A stretch of 64,000 nucleotides of DNA from a virus. The translations under genes were made by a program, and so were the position numbers. The stretch is from the IMG/VR virus record IMGVR_UViG_3300010399_000006, positions 1 through 64,000 of that record. One strand, given 5' to 3'. Below are positions 33,341 through 41,438 of this stretch, one piece after another. Position 1 is the first letter of the stretch. Each line of letters opens with the position of its first letter. Under the pieces are notes generated by a model. It was not told the origin of the DNA. It was given only the letters and a program-made list of their open reading frames with translations, and did no database searches.

Positions 33341-35185
33341 TTAGTTAACGCTGACTCCGGGGGTCTTGACGTTCACCACTTCGATCAGCGCTACGGCATC
33401 GTGATTTGTGCTGGCCCCGGCTGAGCGGACGATCTTGCAGTCGATAGTGAATGTGTTGACCGCCGTGATACCACCACTGACTGCTGATGCTGTGAGTTGA
33501 ACGTCGCAATTGGCAGTAGCACCAGCGGTAGCAGAGGCGACGGCTTCGGATGAAGCAACCATTTTGGCGTTAGCTCCGGCGATGCGGCTAACAGCGAAAC
33601 TGTACGTAGCAGATTGAGTGGAATCCTGATCTCCGAGAGCACCGATGAGTCGAATGAAGATACCAGCGGCGTGGTTGGCATTGGGGACGGTGACTGTAAC
33701 GAGGGTGGTAGTGGTGTTGTCGGCGACGTTGAACAGGAACCTGTTCATTCGTTGGCTGCTATACGAACCGATTGTGGTTGACCACGTTTCACTGGTACTT
33801 ACCGGCATGTTGCCACTGGAGGTCCAACGCGTACCCCGCTGGTCGGTCTGGATCAGGCTGTTCCAGTTGACCGTGGAGGATGGATTGAGCCAACAGTTGC
33901 GAACAGTGAGATCTATGCATCCATCGGCGTTTATAGCTTCAGAGGTACCAGTGTAGATACAGCTCTCAACCAGGGCACGGTCGAGACCACGAAGGTAGAA
34001 GCCCTTATTGGTGGTGAGTAGTCCTCCGGTAACCTTTTTAATGGTGACACCGCGTTGGACGGATGCGTCGCGAGCGATGTAGACATGGTAGCCAGCGGCA
34101 GTGGCACCCTCCCACCGGATGCCGGATATGTCTACCCCGTCACCGGTAACCGAGGAGGCGCCAACACCGGTGTCGTTCCAGTAGAAACCAGCGGTGCCGC
34201 CGACGAAGGCGTTCCGGCCATCCATCGTGAAATTGGTGACGTTGACACCCTTGACGATTTGGAACGCGGGGTTGCCGGTGGGGAGAAGGTCCAAGTCGTG
34301 GAAGTGGGCGTGATCGTTGTCGATCGTCAGGTTCGGGTCGTCGTTGCAGATGATCGGGATATTGGCGGCGATCAGCGAGGTACCGCAATCGAGCAGTTCT
34401 CGCCCACGGTAGTCAATACCGATGGACGCACTGGTAGCGTCGTAACAGCCGTTGATATGGCAACGGGTGAATGAGAACGTCGATGAATCGACGATCTTCA
34501 CCATCGTTTTTACGTACGTAGTGTCGGCGGAACGGAACTCCAAGTCGCGGATAGCGCAGTAGTTGATGGAGATCGCGGTGGACATCTGGAACGTCAGGAA
34601 CGTCTTGTTGGTGGCGGTGGGTTCGAAGCGGAGTTTCGACGCGGAGCGGCCATCGCCCAGGAAGGTCATGCCGTGGAAAGCGACGACGGATTCTCCGGTG
34701 AACTTGTATACACCGGCCGGGAAGTAGATCACCGCTCCGGTGGTGGGTAGACCTGGAGTTTTGGCGTTGTAGACGGCGAGGATAGCGTTGAGCGCGGCGG
34801 TATTGTCAGTGGAGTTGTCGCCGATCAAACCGTGGGCGAGGACGTTGACGAAAGTGGGTTGCAGATCGGAGGATTGGATTCTCCAGTATGTCTGGTCCCA
34901 CAGGAGGGTGATGACGCCGTTCTCCGGTACGTCCGGTGGGAGTGGGCCGACGATGTTGCCACCAGAGCCGAAGAGCCACGTCGAGCCTGATTTCTTGATC
35001 AGATATGAGACGTTGGAGTTGTGGGCGTAGCCGCCGTTGATGGTCGTGATGGTCGCTGAGCCGGAGACGACGTGTACAGCGTCGGTAAGAGTGATAGAGG
35101 TGGCGGCAGTGAGTTCTGCACCCAGTCCACCGGAGAAGACGTAACCAGCGGGGGCATATGCACTGTTGTTGTTGTTGGTCGGCAT
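33341..35185 (-). CDS. Tailspike with pectate-lyase-like beta-helix
   Basis: 614 residues. A Gly/Thr head-binding part (1-110) is followed by NVLAHGLIGDNSTDNTAALNAIL and GAVIYFPAGVYKFTG, the classic start of a right-handed parallel beta-helix in phage spikes. Coils then recur with Asn/Asp/Gly turns (TMDGRNAFVGGTAGF, GVTIKKVTGGLLTTNKGFYLRGLDRALVESC). A C-terminal beta domain follows from about 450. Such spikes bind or cut surface polysaccharide. Catalytic residues cannot be assigned by eye. Confidence 0.85.
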   Translation of the reverse strand: MPTNNNNSAYAPAGYVFSGGLGAELTAATSITLTDAVHVVSGSATITTINGGYAHNSNVSYLIKKSGSTWLFGSGGNIVGPLPPDVPENGVITLLWDQTYWRIQSSDLQPTFVNVLAHGLIGDNSTDNTAALNAILAVYNAKTPGLPTTGAVIYFPAGVYKFTGESVVAFHGMTFLGDGRSASKLRFEPTATNKTFLTFQMSTAISINYCAIRDLEFRSADTTYVKTMVKIVDSSTFSFTRCHINGCYDATSASIGIDYRGRELLDCGTSLIAANIPIICNDDPNLTIDNDHAHFHDLDLLPTGNPAFQIVKGVNVTNFTMDGRNAFVGGTAGFYWNDTGVGASSVTGDGVDISGIRWEGATAAGYHVYIARDASVQRGVTIKKVTGGLLTTNKGFYLRGLDRALVESCIYTGTSEAINADGCIDLTVRNCWLNPSSTVNWNSLIQTDQRGTRWTSSGNMPVSTSETWSTTIGSYSSQRMNRFLFNVADNTTTTLVTVTVPNANHAAGIFIRLIGALGDQDSTQSATYSFAVSRIAGANAKMVASSEAVASATAGATANCDVQLTASAVSGGITAVNTFTIDCKIVRSAGASTNHDAVALIEVVNVKTPGVSVN

Positions 35186-35220
35186 CTTCCGCTTTCTGTT
35201 TGACGGTTACAGTTCGCTGA

Positions 35221-35835
35221 TTACGGTAGAGTTAGCGTTTCGATGTGAATCGATCCGGTGCTGCCAGTGGTCTGATCCAAGTTGGCAACGGTGGCGATCA
35301 GATGTGCTTTGACGGCCGTGGTCGCTGTGTACGACGGTAGATCGTACCCAGTCAGATTGGCCCCCAGGTCACCTACAACCGCTCCATAGATGGTATTCAC
35401 TGCTGCCTTGATGGAGACGGCAATGATGTAGTCGATGTAGAGGGCAGAGGTGCGACCGATTGCCATGGTAAGGGTAGTCGGCCCAGCAGCCTGTCCGGTA
35501 ATTACCGACCACACCCGTTTGACTACCGTCTTAGCTGGCAGGGTACAGATCGTGATATCGCCGGTCAGATTGGCGCCCAATGCCACAACCATGGCGTTGG
35601 TCCAATCGAATCTGTGAACGACGGACTGTGCCAGTGAATTGGCGGAGTACGTCATGGTCCCAGGCGTAAGGGCTCCGGTAGACAGAGATAGGGATGTAGC
35701 TGAAGCCACTCCTAGAGTTGGAGTGGTCATCGTCGGACTGGTGATGGTTGGAGTGGTAATCGTCGGCGACGTGGCACGGACAAGACTGTCCGTACCGGTG
35801 GTGGAGCCGACGATGCCGTGTGAGAGGTCGCTCAT
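35221..35835 (-). CDS. Fibre-like structural protein
   Basis: 204 residues. N-terminal SPTITTPTITSPTMTTPTLGVAS repeats resemble short fibre shafts and the Thr-rich repeats of the tail fibre gene. The rest is a beta-rich domain (NAMVVALGANLTGDITICTLPA, TTLTMAIGRTSALYIDYIIAV). Possibly a head fibre or accessory tail fibre. Confidence 0.6.
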   Translation of the reverse strand: MSDLSHGIVGSTTGTDSLVRATSPTITTPTITSPTMTTPTLGVASATSLSLSTGALTPGTMTYSANSLAQSVVHRFDWTNAMVVALGANLTGDITICTLPAKTVVKRVWSVITGQAAGPTTLTMAIGRTSALYIDYIIAVSIKAAVNTIYGAVVGDLGANLTGYDLPSYTATTAVKAHLIATVANLDQTTGSTGSIHIETLTLP

Positions 35836-35845
35836 GGTGGGTGAC

Positions 35846-36163
35846 CTACACTGTTACTGGCGAGATGGCGATCTTCGCGCCGGAGGTATCACTGTCCCAC
35901 CACACGTTGGGCAGGTAGACAGAATTACCTTCTGGATTACCGGCGATCGTGAATGAGCGGTCAGTGGAGTTGAGCGTTACGTCGTAGACGGTGGAGGAGA
36001 CGGAGTTGGCCTTGCCGAGCGGCTTGGGCAGGCCGATGTAGATGTTGGTGCCGCTGATCCACTCGATGGTGCAGCGCTGGCAGGCGAACTCGGTTGGGAG
36101 GTTGGTCAGCGGAGTGACGAACGCCTGCCGGGTACCAGCAGCAGTGAGGGTTAGGACTGGCAT
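35846..36163 (-). CDS. Small beta-rich virion protein
   Basis: 105 residues with strands (LTLTAAGTRQAF, CTIEWISGTNIYIGLP, SFTIAGNPEGNSVYLPNVWWD) and two cysteines (ACQRC). Size and content resemble a capsid decoration or head-fibre base protein. Between the fibre-like gene and a zinc-bearing structural gene. Confidence 0.6.
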   Translation of the reverse strand: MPVLTLTAAGTRQAFVTPLTNLPTEFACQRCTIEWISGTNIYIGLPKPLGKANSVSSTVYDVTLNSTDRSFTIAGNPEGNSVYLPNVWWDSDTSGAKIAISPVTV

Positions 36164-36184
36164 CGTATGGCCTCCAGTATCGAG

Positions 36185-36760
36185 TTAGGTGACGCGAAAG
36201 GCGTCTGGGAAGCGGGCACCGTTGAAGTAGAAGATGTAGTTGCCAGTTGGAACTAGACCGGACGCCGCAACAGTGAGAGTCCATGAGAGCTGATCGGTGG
36301 AGATCGTACCGGCGCTGAACGTGATACCGGAATGGGAACTGGTGACTACGTCAGAGGTGGAGAATCCGACACCGGTTAGAGCGAGAGACACTGATGGGCC
36401 TCCGGAGACTAGTTGGATCTGTACTGGGTAGATGGTCGAACCGGACGCTAGTTTGGTACATACCGATACGCCATCCATCAAGCTGTAGAGATTGCCCCTG
36501 CCGAGGCGTTCGGTGTTGCGTTCTATGTTGTCGGTAGTGAGTCGGGTGGCTTCCAGTTGAGCTTCTGCTGCGAGGCGTTCGCGTTCACTAAGCGGCGTGT
36601 CGTGTGCGCAGTTCGGCTTGCAGACTTTGTGGCCGTCTTCGATGACCAGTAGGTCGAACGGGTACCGCCCTTCGCAGGACTCGCAGCGAAAGTCAAGTAG
36701 TTGACCATCTGCTAGACGGTCATCGTCGAAGACGTTCGGCGAGATGGATGGGTGGCTCAT
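36185..36760 (-). CDS. Structural protein with zinc finger and Ig-like domain
   Basis: 191 residues. FRCESCEGRYPF and VCKPNCAHD give a CxxC ... CxxxC zinc site in the first 55 residues. A helical spacer (ERERLAAEAQLEATRL) is followed by an Ig-like beta domain (VQIQLVSGGPSVSLALTGVGFST ... SWTLTVAASGLVPTGNYIFYF). The ATG has no ribosome site and lies 6 nt from a possible -10 box. Ig-like domains on capsid or tail surface often bind host glycans. Confidence 0.65.
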   Translation of the reverse strand: MSHPSISPNVFDDDRLADGQLLDFRCESCEGRYPFDLLVIEDGHKVCKPNCAHDTPLSERERLAAEAQLEATRLTTDNIERNTERLGRGNLYSLMDGVSVCTKLASGSTIYPVQIQLVSGGPSVSLALTGVGFSTSDVVTSSHSGITFSAGTISTDQLSWTLTVAASGLVPTGNYIFYFNGARFPDAFRVT

Positions 36761-36766
36761 TTGATT

Positions 36767-36795
36767 GTTTAAACGCCGTTATCGTGATTGGTCAA
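36767..36795 (-). promoter_or_regulatory. Candidate internal late promoter
   Basis: On the minus strand: TTGACC (36795-36790), a 17-bp spacer and TTAAAC (36772-36767), then 6 nt to the ATG of the gene ending at 36185. No ribosome site is present, so the message may be leaderless. The -10 match is modest. Confidence 0.35.
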
Positions 36796-36820
36796 CTAGT
36801 AGACTAATTCAGAACCTAAT

Positions 36821-36850
36821 GGGGTAGGGACTCTGCGCCATCCCCACCCC
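36821..36850 (-). terminator. Stem-loop downstream of the major capsid gene
   Basis: GGGGTAGGGA (36821-36830) pairs with TCCCCACCCC (36841-36850), nine of ten positions, around a 10-nt loop, 30 nt past the capsid stop. There is no T tract, so it may be a partial terminator or a processing and stability hairpin that lets capsid message outnumber downstream genes. Confidence 0.5.
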
Positions 36851-36879
36851 ACGCTAAGTACTCCCCCAGCACACCCGAA

Positions 36880-37869
36880 CTACACTCCGGCGCAGCGGAC
36901 GATGTGACGGAACGACAGGAAGTCGATGCCGTGGATGGTGGTGCATTTGAAGATCACCCCACCGGTCGCGATGTCTTTCTCCTTCTGGAACGTCGGAGGG
37001 AGGAATTCGAACTGGTACAGCGGGTGATTCTTGCGGTCCATGATCATCCACGACGTGTCGGTGTCGGCGAGGTAGTCGTTGATGAGGTACGAGTAGCGGC
37101 GCTTCTCAGCGTCCTTCGGGCCAGATGCCACCAGCGGGTTGATGTTGTTGTTGAACGTGTCAACCTGCTTGTCGGTGCCGAAGATCTCCGCCAGTCTCCA
37201 CTCCCACCACTTACCAGCGACAACGAGGATGTCGTTGGCGGGCGGCTGAGGGCGTCCCTCGTCGTTCTTCATGTTGCGCAGCATCGTCACGCCCTCTTGG
37301 ATGGCAAGTTGGCTGATGGGCTGCGAACCCTGAATGTTGGAAATGGTCACGACGGGGGTTTTGATCGACGTGTGTGATGCTGAGAAGAGAGCCAGTCCGT
37401 CGCGACCGGTGCCATTCCACGGGCCGTTCTGCGCGGTGGACGTACCAGCGGTCTGCGGCAGGGTGCAGATGACTTCTTTGGTCCACTGCCACGTGTCCTT
37501 GAACTCCTGGTTGATGTCCTCGAACATCTTCACCTTGTCCTCGTACACGCGCTTGTTCCGCGCCATGTACCAGAGGAGTTCTTCGCCGACGATCACGCCG
37601 TTGGTGAACTTGTACCAACTGGACGTACGGTCCTGGCCGGGCTCGAAAGCGTCCTTTTTGAACTGGCCGAACTCCGGAGTCTGCTGGAAGGGGCCGAGTC
37701 CAACAGTGGTCGTAGAGCGGTAGTCCTGACCGCGACTCGTATCACCGTCGTGGGTGAACTTGCCGCAAATGTCAGGGAGCAGTGTTTTGGTGTCGCGGAA
37801 GTTGAGATCCTGAACTCGCGACAACAGGTTTGCGAACTGAGCGAGTTGGTTAGGTGCGCTGACTGCCAT
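36880..37869 (-). CDS. Major capsid protein
   Basis: 329 residues, of HK97-fold size. Features: N-terminal helix (QLAQFANLLSRVQDL), a long E-loop-like region, acidic helix (NKRVYEDKVKMFEDINQEF), GRDGLALFSASHTSIKT, NDILVVAGKWWEWRLAEIFGT, and DYLADTDTSWMIMDRKNHPLYQFEFLPP. GLALFSASH followed by a late SWMIMDRKNHP is typical of phage major head proteins. The gene follows scaffold and decoration-like genes, has GAGGAGGAC before its ATG, and ends before a strong hairpin. Confidence 0.85.
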   Translation of the reverse strand: MAVSAPNQLAQFANLLSRVQDLNFRDTKTLLPDICGKFTHDGDTSRGQDYRSTTTVGLGPFQQTPEFGQFKKDAFEPGQDRTSSWYKFTNGVIVGEELLWYMARNKRVYEDKVKMFEDINQEFKDTWQWTKEVICTLPQTAGTSTAQNGPWNGTGRDGLALFSASHTSIKTPVVTISNIQGSQPISQLAIQEGVTMLRNMKNDEGRPQPPANDILVVAGKWWEWRLAEIFGTDKQVDTFNNNINPLVASGPKDAEKRRYSYLINDYLADTDTSWMIMDRKNHPLYQFEFLPPTFQKEKDIATGGVIFKCTTIHGIDFLSFRHIVRCAGV

Positions 37870-37881
37870 GTCGTCCTCCTC

Positions 37882-38337
37882 TTAGAAGCCTTCGACGTTC
37901 GCAGAATCGAACGTGAAGAGCACTCGCGGGTTGGTGTCAGAAAGGGTGGACCCCGGAGCGAGGGCGACGACCTGTGCGGTGTCTTCGGTCTGCGCCGTGT
38001 CGAGATACCAGAACTTGGTGGTGGAGTCGCGAGTGAAGCCGACGTTCGCGTAGAAGTCAGTCTGCGCGATGGTGCCAATCCACGTAGCTTCGTAGAGTCG
38101 TCCCGGCTTGATGGGCCAGTACTCTACGGGCGCGCTGGTAGTACCACTGGCGGCTTTCTTTGCGATGCCTCGGAGTGCGGTGGGATCGGCGGATGCCTCG
38201 GCGAGCTTGCCGGAGGCGTTGACCAGAAGCGCTCCCTCAACCCACGCTTCGGTAGCGTCTTCGACACCCATCTGGGTGCCTTCGCGGATCAGTTCGAGAT
38301 CCCAGAGTGCGATAGGACCGATGTTGAATGTAGTCAT
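37882..38337 (-). CDS. Head decoration or capsid-stabilising protein
   Basis: 151 residues lying directly upstream of the major capsid gene. Strand-rich (FNIGPIALWDLELIREGTQ, VEGALLVNASGKLAEASADP, PGRLYEATWIG, KFWYLDTAQTEDTAQVVALAPGSTL). LVNASGKLAEASADPTALRGIA resembles the capsid-associated DUF2190-type proteins. Role from size and position. Confidence 0.65.
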   Translation of the reverse strand: MTTFNIGPIALWDLELIREGTQMGVEDATEAWVEGALLVNASGKLAEASADPTALRGIAKKAASGTTSAPVEYWPIKPGRLYEATWIGTIAQTDFYANVGFTRDSTTKFWYLDTAQTEDTAQVVALAPGSTLSDTNPRVLFTFDSANVEGF

Positions 38338-38421
38338 GATGTCGTTTCACCATTTCGGTCCTCCAGTGGTTGTTAGTGGTTGAGCCGCTTTCCACGACGG
38401 CATTGGGTCAGTAGTTAGTGG

Positions 38422-39342
38422 TTAGTAGAGACTGGCGATTGGTTGAGTGGTGGCGACGAATGCGGTCGGTAGAGGGCTGATGGCCGTGACGCCGATGGTG
38501 GCTGAAGCCTGAACGATACCGAAAGCCGTGCCGATCAGATGACAGTTGGGCCGGGCGCTGGCGCTGGAGTACTGGAATCCGATGAGGTACTTCGCAGGAC
38601 CGACAGCAGCGTACGGCGTCGCGAAGGGGATCGACTGATAGGCGTCAGTGCCGGAACCGGCGGTGGCGGCTGACACGGCGGCGGCGATTGCGACGCCCGC
38701 AGAGGTATAGAGCGCAACGGTGATGTTGCCGGTTACGTCCGAGCCGTTGAAGTGACGAACACCGGTCAGAGTCATGTTGCATGGAACGAAGATCTCTACG
38801 GTGTAGACGCTGGTCGTGGTGGGGGTCAGCTCAGAACCGTCAGCAGCGGCCGTAGCTGGAGCGCCACCGGTGTGGATCTGACCGCACGGGGTGGCCGAGA
38901 ATCCGCCAGCAGCAGCTACACCGCCAGTGGGAGTGATGGCACCACGGACGGTAGTAGCACCGGAGTCGAGAACGGTGATGTTGGTGTTGGCGTTGGCGTG
39001 ATCACGAAACAGCAGTGACGTGACCGGCTGGACGATGGACTCGGACGTACCGTTGAACACGATACCGTCGTCGGTCAGGATGATGCCGTCATCGGTGATC
39101 GTCAGGCCGTCGTCGGTGATGGTAACGCCACCATCAGTCACCGTGAGACCGCCAGCAGTGACAGTGAGGCCACCGGCAGTAACGGTGAGACCGCCCGATG
39201 CTACGCTCAGCCCAGACAGGAGAGCGAGAACGTCGGCGGTGAGGGTTTCGAGCGCAGCAACGCCAATTGCGGTGACCGCACCGGAGCCGGGCGGTCTCGT
39301 GATCGACGTACCCGCTTGGGGCGGAGACGGAATTGCAGACAT
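38422..39342 (-). CDS. Capsid-cluster protein with seven-residue beta repeats
   Basis: 306 residues. Residues about 45-100 carry eight near-copies of a seven-residue unit: GGLTVTA, GGLTVTD, GGVTITD, DGLTITD, DGIILTD, forming a probable triple-stranded beta fibre shaft. The C-terminal about 170 residues are a beta domain (TVEIFVPCNMTLTGVRHFNG, GPAKYLIGFQYSSASARPNC). Probably a head fibre protruding from the capsid, or receptor-related. Confidence 0.7.
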   Translation of the reverse strand: MSAIPSPPQAGTSITRPPGSGAVTAIGVAALETLTADVLALLSGLSVASGGLTVTAGGLTVTAGGLTVTDGGVTITDDGLTITDDGIILTDDGIVFNGTSESIVQPVTSLLFRDHANANTNITVLDSGATTVRGAITPTGGVAAAGGFSATPCGQIHTGGAPATAAADGSELTPTTTSVYTVEIFVPCNMTLTGVRHFNGSDVTGNITVALYTSAGVAIAAAVSAATAGSGTDAYQSIPFATPYAAVGPAKYLIGFQYSSASARPNCHLIGTAFGIVQASATIGVTAISPLPTAFVATTQPIASLY

Positions 39343-39413
39343 GAGTTTGGTCCTCCGTTAAATGGATAACGGTAGGATCAATACGTACCAGCGTAGTAAC
39401 TACTAACTACTAT

Positions 39414-40007
39414 CTATGCTGGTTGCTTGACCCTCACATCATCCACGTTGTACCGGTGTTCAGATACCGTCATCTCCGGAGGAAGGACCGAGACGCCTTT
39501 GTCGTCGAACGACGAGCCGATGCGTTTTGCGGAATCCGGAAGGATCGAGTCCATCTGCTGAAGTTTCGCCAGTTCCGAGAAGTAGCGTTCAGCGGGACGA
39601 ACCATTACCACTTCGTAAAGGTCTTTACCCTGGGCGTTGCGCCCCACGGGGAGACAGATACGATTATCAACTACTTGGTAGGCTTTGCGCAACTCTGGGC
39701 CGAGACTCCACTCTTCGGCCTTGCACTCTTCGAAGCCTTTTTCGAAGGTCAGCAGCATCCAGAGCTTGCGGGACTCGGTAGAGCCGTCGTCACAGTAGCG
39801 AGTGAAGTTGAACTCCAGGGTGGGGTCGGGGATGTAGACGATATCTCCGCGCCAGAACGACCCGAGGTAGTACGAGGAGCCGGTGAGGGACTTGCGGGTC
39901 TGGTCCAGAGGGATACCCAGTCGGGGGTGAAGTTTGGGGATGGTGCTGGTGATGGCGATGTCTCCGCCGTACAGGTAGCGGTTGGTGTCATTGATCTCGA
40001 TAGGCAT
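39414..40007 (-). CDS. Structural protein of the capsid region, unknown
   Basis: 197 residues: YLYGGDIAITSTIPKLHPRLG, GSFWRGDIVYIPDPTLEFNF, LWMLLTFEKGFEECKAEEWSLG, LYEVVMVRPAERYFSEL. No family recognised; position between scaffold and head-fibre genes suggests a head protein. AGGAGAACTTC precedes the ATG. Confidence 0.65.
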   Translation of the reverse strand: MPIEINDTNRYLYGGDIAITSTIPKLHPRLGIPLDQTRKSLTGSSYYLGSFWRGDIVYIPDPTLEFNFTRYCDDGSTESRKLWMLLTFEKGFEECKAEEWSLGPELRKAYQVVDNRICLPVGRNAQGKDLYEVVMVRPAERYFSELAKLQQMDSILPDSAKRIGSSFDDKGVSVLPPEMTVSEHRYNVDDVRVKQPA

Positions 40008-40052
40008 GATTGAAGTTCTCCTGCTTTCCTGATCGGTAATGTTGGTATGTAC

Positions 40053-40073
40053 TGATTACTGATTACTGATTAC
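40053..40073. repeat. Three tandem copies of TGATTAC
   Basis: Three perfect 7-bp copies in the short gap between the gene starting at 40007 and the stop of the scaffold gene. May be a protein-binding site or simple slippage. Confidence 0.7.
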
Positions 40074-40078
40074 TATGT

Positions 40079-41119
40079 TTATGACTCGTCGGTCAGACCA
40101 GCAGTCTGATCAGCGTACGCGATATCGCGGAATTCCTCAAGGGTGTACGGTTTGAGACCGCGACGAGTGCGGTTGACGTTCCACGCATCCAAGTGCTCTT
40201 TGAGAGCGTTGTCCATGTGCTTGTTGCCGGTGGATGCGGGGCGCTTGGCAGTGGGGGTGGTAGTTACCGCTGGACGGCCATTACCGGCAGCGGGGGCAGC
40301 GGGGGTTACGCTGGTGGTGGCGGGGATGAGTTTGGCGGCGTTCTGCCGAAGCATATTACCGGCTAGTACCCAGTTCTCGGTGACGGTGGGGTCGGCACCG
40401 TTGTTCGCCATGACGGTAGCCAGCCACGGACGTACCGACAGGAAGGTGGGTTCGTCCATCTTCAGTAGTTCGCGCGCTTTGACTTGGGCAGTTTCGGCGC
40501 GGATCTGTAGGTTCTGGTTGGCGAGACCGGCCATCTGCTGCTGTAGCCCTTGGGTGACTTGCGCGACTTGCTGGTTGACCTGTTGGGTGACAAATTGGGG
40601 GATGGCGTTGAGAACCGTACCCGGAGTGGAGAAGAGCTGCTGAGGGTCTTCGATGCCCAGTTGGGTATACGGCTGGGCAGGAGTGGCCGGAGGAGCGCCA
40701 GTTGAGGCTCGGATGCGGTCCAGCTCGGCGAACATTACATCGTTGAGTCGCTTCTGTGCTTCGTACTGCGCGACGGCTTCGTTCTTCTGGAATCCTGCTT
40801 GGTGCTCACGAGCCAGAGCGCCTTTGAGAGTGCTCCACGCTTCCTTGCGGGGTTTGCCGCGTAGTGACGGTGGGAGATCGTCGTCGTCGGCGGGCTGGTC
40901 CCAAAAGTCCACCGGCTGAGCGGGAGTGGCCGGAGTGGTATTTACCGTAGCTCCGAGTTCAGTACCGGTATCCGTAGCCGATGTGGTATCTGCTGGCGCT
41001 GCCGGTGTCTGTGCCGGTTCAGTCGTTGTGGTTGTGGTGGGCGCTGGATCTGTCGGTGGGTTCTGTTCATAAAACGTATCCATCTCTGCTCGGGGGTCTG
41101 CTACCGGTGTGACTGTCAT
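40079..41119 (-). CDS. Putative scaffolding protein
   Basis: 346 residues. A Thr/Pro/Ala/Asp-rich N-terminus (1-80) is followed by a long helical region (LKGALAREHQAGFQKNEAVAQ, FVTQQVNQQVAQVTQGLQQQ, LQIRAETAQVKARELLKM) and a basic C-terminal segment (KHMDNALKEHLDAWNVNRTRRGLKP). Acidic/flexible start, helical rod and basic capsid-binding end match scaffolding proteins. Lies between portal and capsid genes as expected. Confidence 0.7.
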   Translation of the reverse strand: MTVTPVADPRAEMDTFYEQNPPTDPAPTTTTTTEPAQTPAAPADTTSATDTGTELGATVNTTPATPAQPVDFWDQPADDDDLPPSLRGKPRKEAWSTLKGALAREHQAGFQKNEAVAQYEAQKRLNDVMFAELDRIRASTGAPPATPAQPYTQLGIEDPQQLFSTPGTVLNAIPQFVTQQVNQQVAQVTQGLQQQMAGLANQNLQIRAETAQVKARELLKMDEPTFLSVRPWLATVMANNGADPTVTENWVLAGNMLRQNAAKLIPATTSVTPAAPAAGNGRPAVTTTPTAKRPASTGNKHMDNALKEHLDAWNVNRTRRGLKPYTLEEFRDIAYADQTAGLTDES

Positions 41120-41153
41120 TGTTTCAGTCCTCTCTTTCTCTTACTGCTATCAC

Positions 41154-41438
41154 TTACTGCTCTTCTACTTCTTCTGGTTGCTCTGTATCCGAAAGAATCG
41201 TCTGCGGTACGGCGAGCGCGAACTCCAATCCCTTGATGAACCCCTGCATCTCCCGCCAGTCTCCGTCGTCTTTACCTCTCCTCCGGCTACGCTGGTAGAT
41301 TTCCGACCGCAGGAGCCGCACCCATTCCTTGACCACTTGGGAGCGGCTGAAGGTTGTCCAGTCCCGAGGATTGATCGACACCGGCAGGAACAGATCCGTT
41401 GCCTCCGGCATTTGGAACAGGTCCAGATTGAGACTCAT
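41154..41438 (-). CDS. Small protein overlapping the portal gene end
   Basis: 94 residues, starting inside the portal gene 152 nt before its stop, in another frame. GGGAGG lies 6 nt before the ATG. LFLPVSINPRDWTTFSRSQVVKEWVRLLRSEIYQRSRRR is well-formed helical protein. The tail is acidic (TEQPEEVEEQ). Location suggests a head-assembly factor; function unknown. Confidence 0.7.
   Translation of the reverse strand: MSLNLDLFQMPEATDLFLPVSINPRDWTTFSRSQVVKEWVRLLRSEIYQRSRRRGKDDGDWREMQGFIKGLEFALAVPQTILSDTEQPEEVEEQ

Noticed and set aside
39423-40013. 196-residue rightward frame
   Set aside because: Exactly antisense to a gene with a good ribosome site in the late operon.
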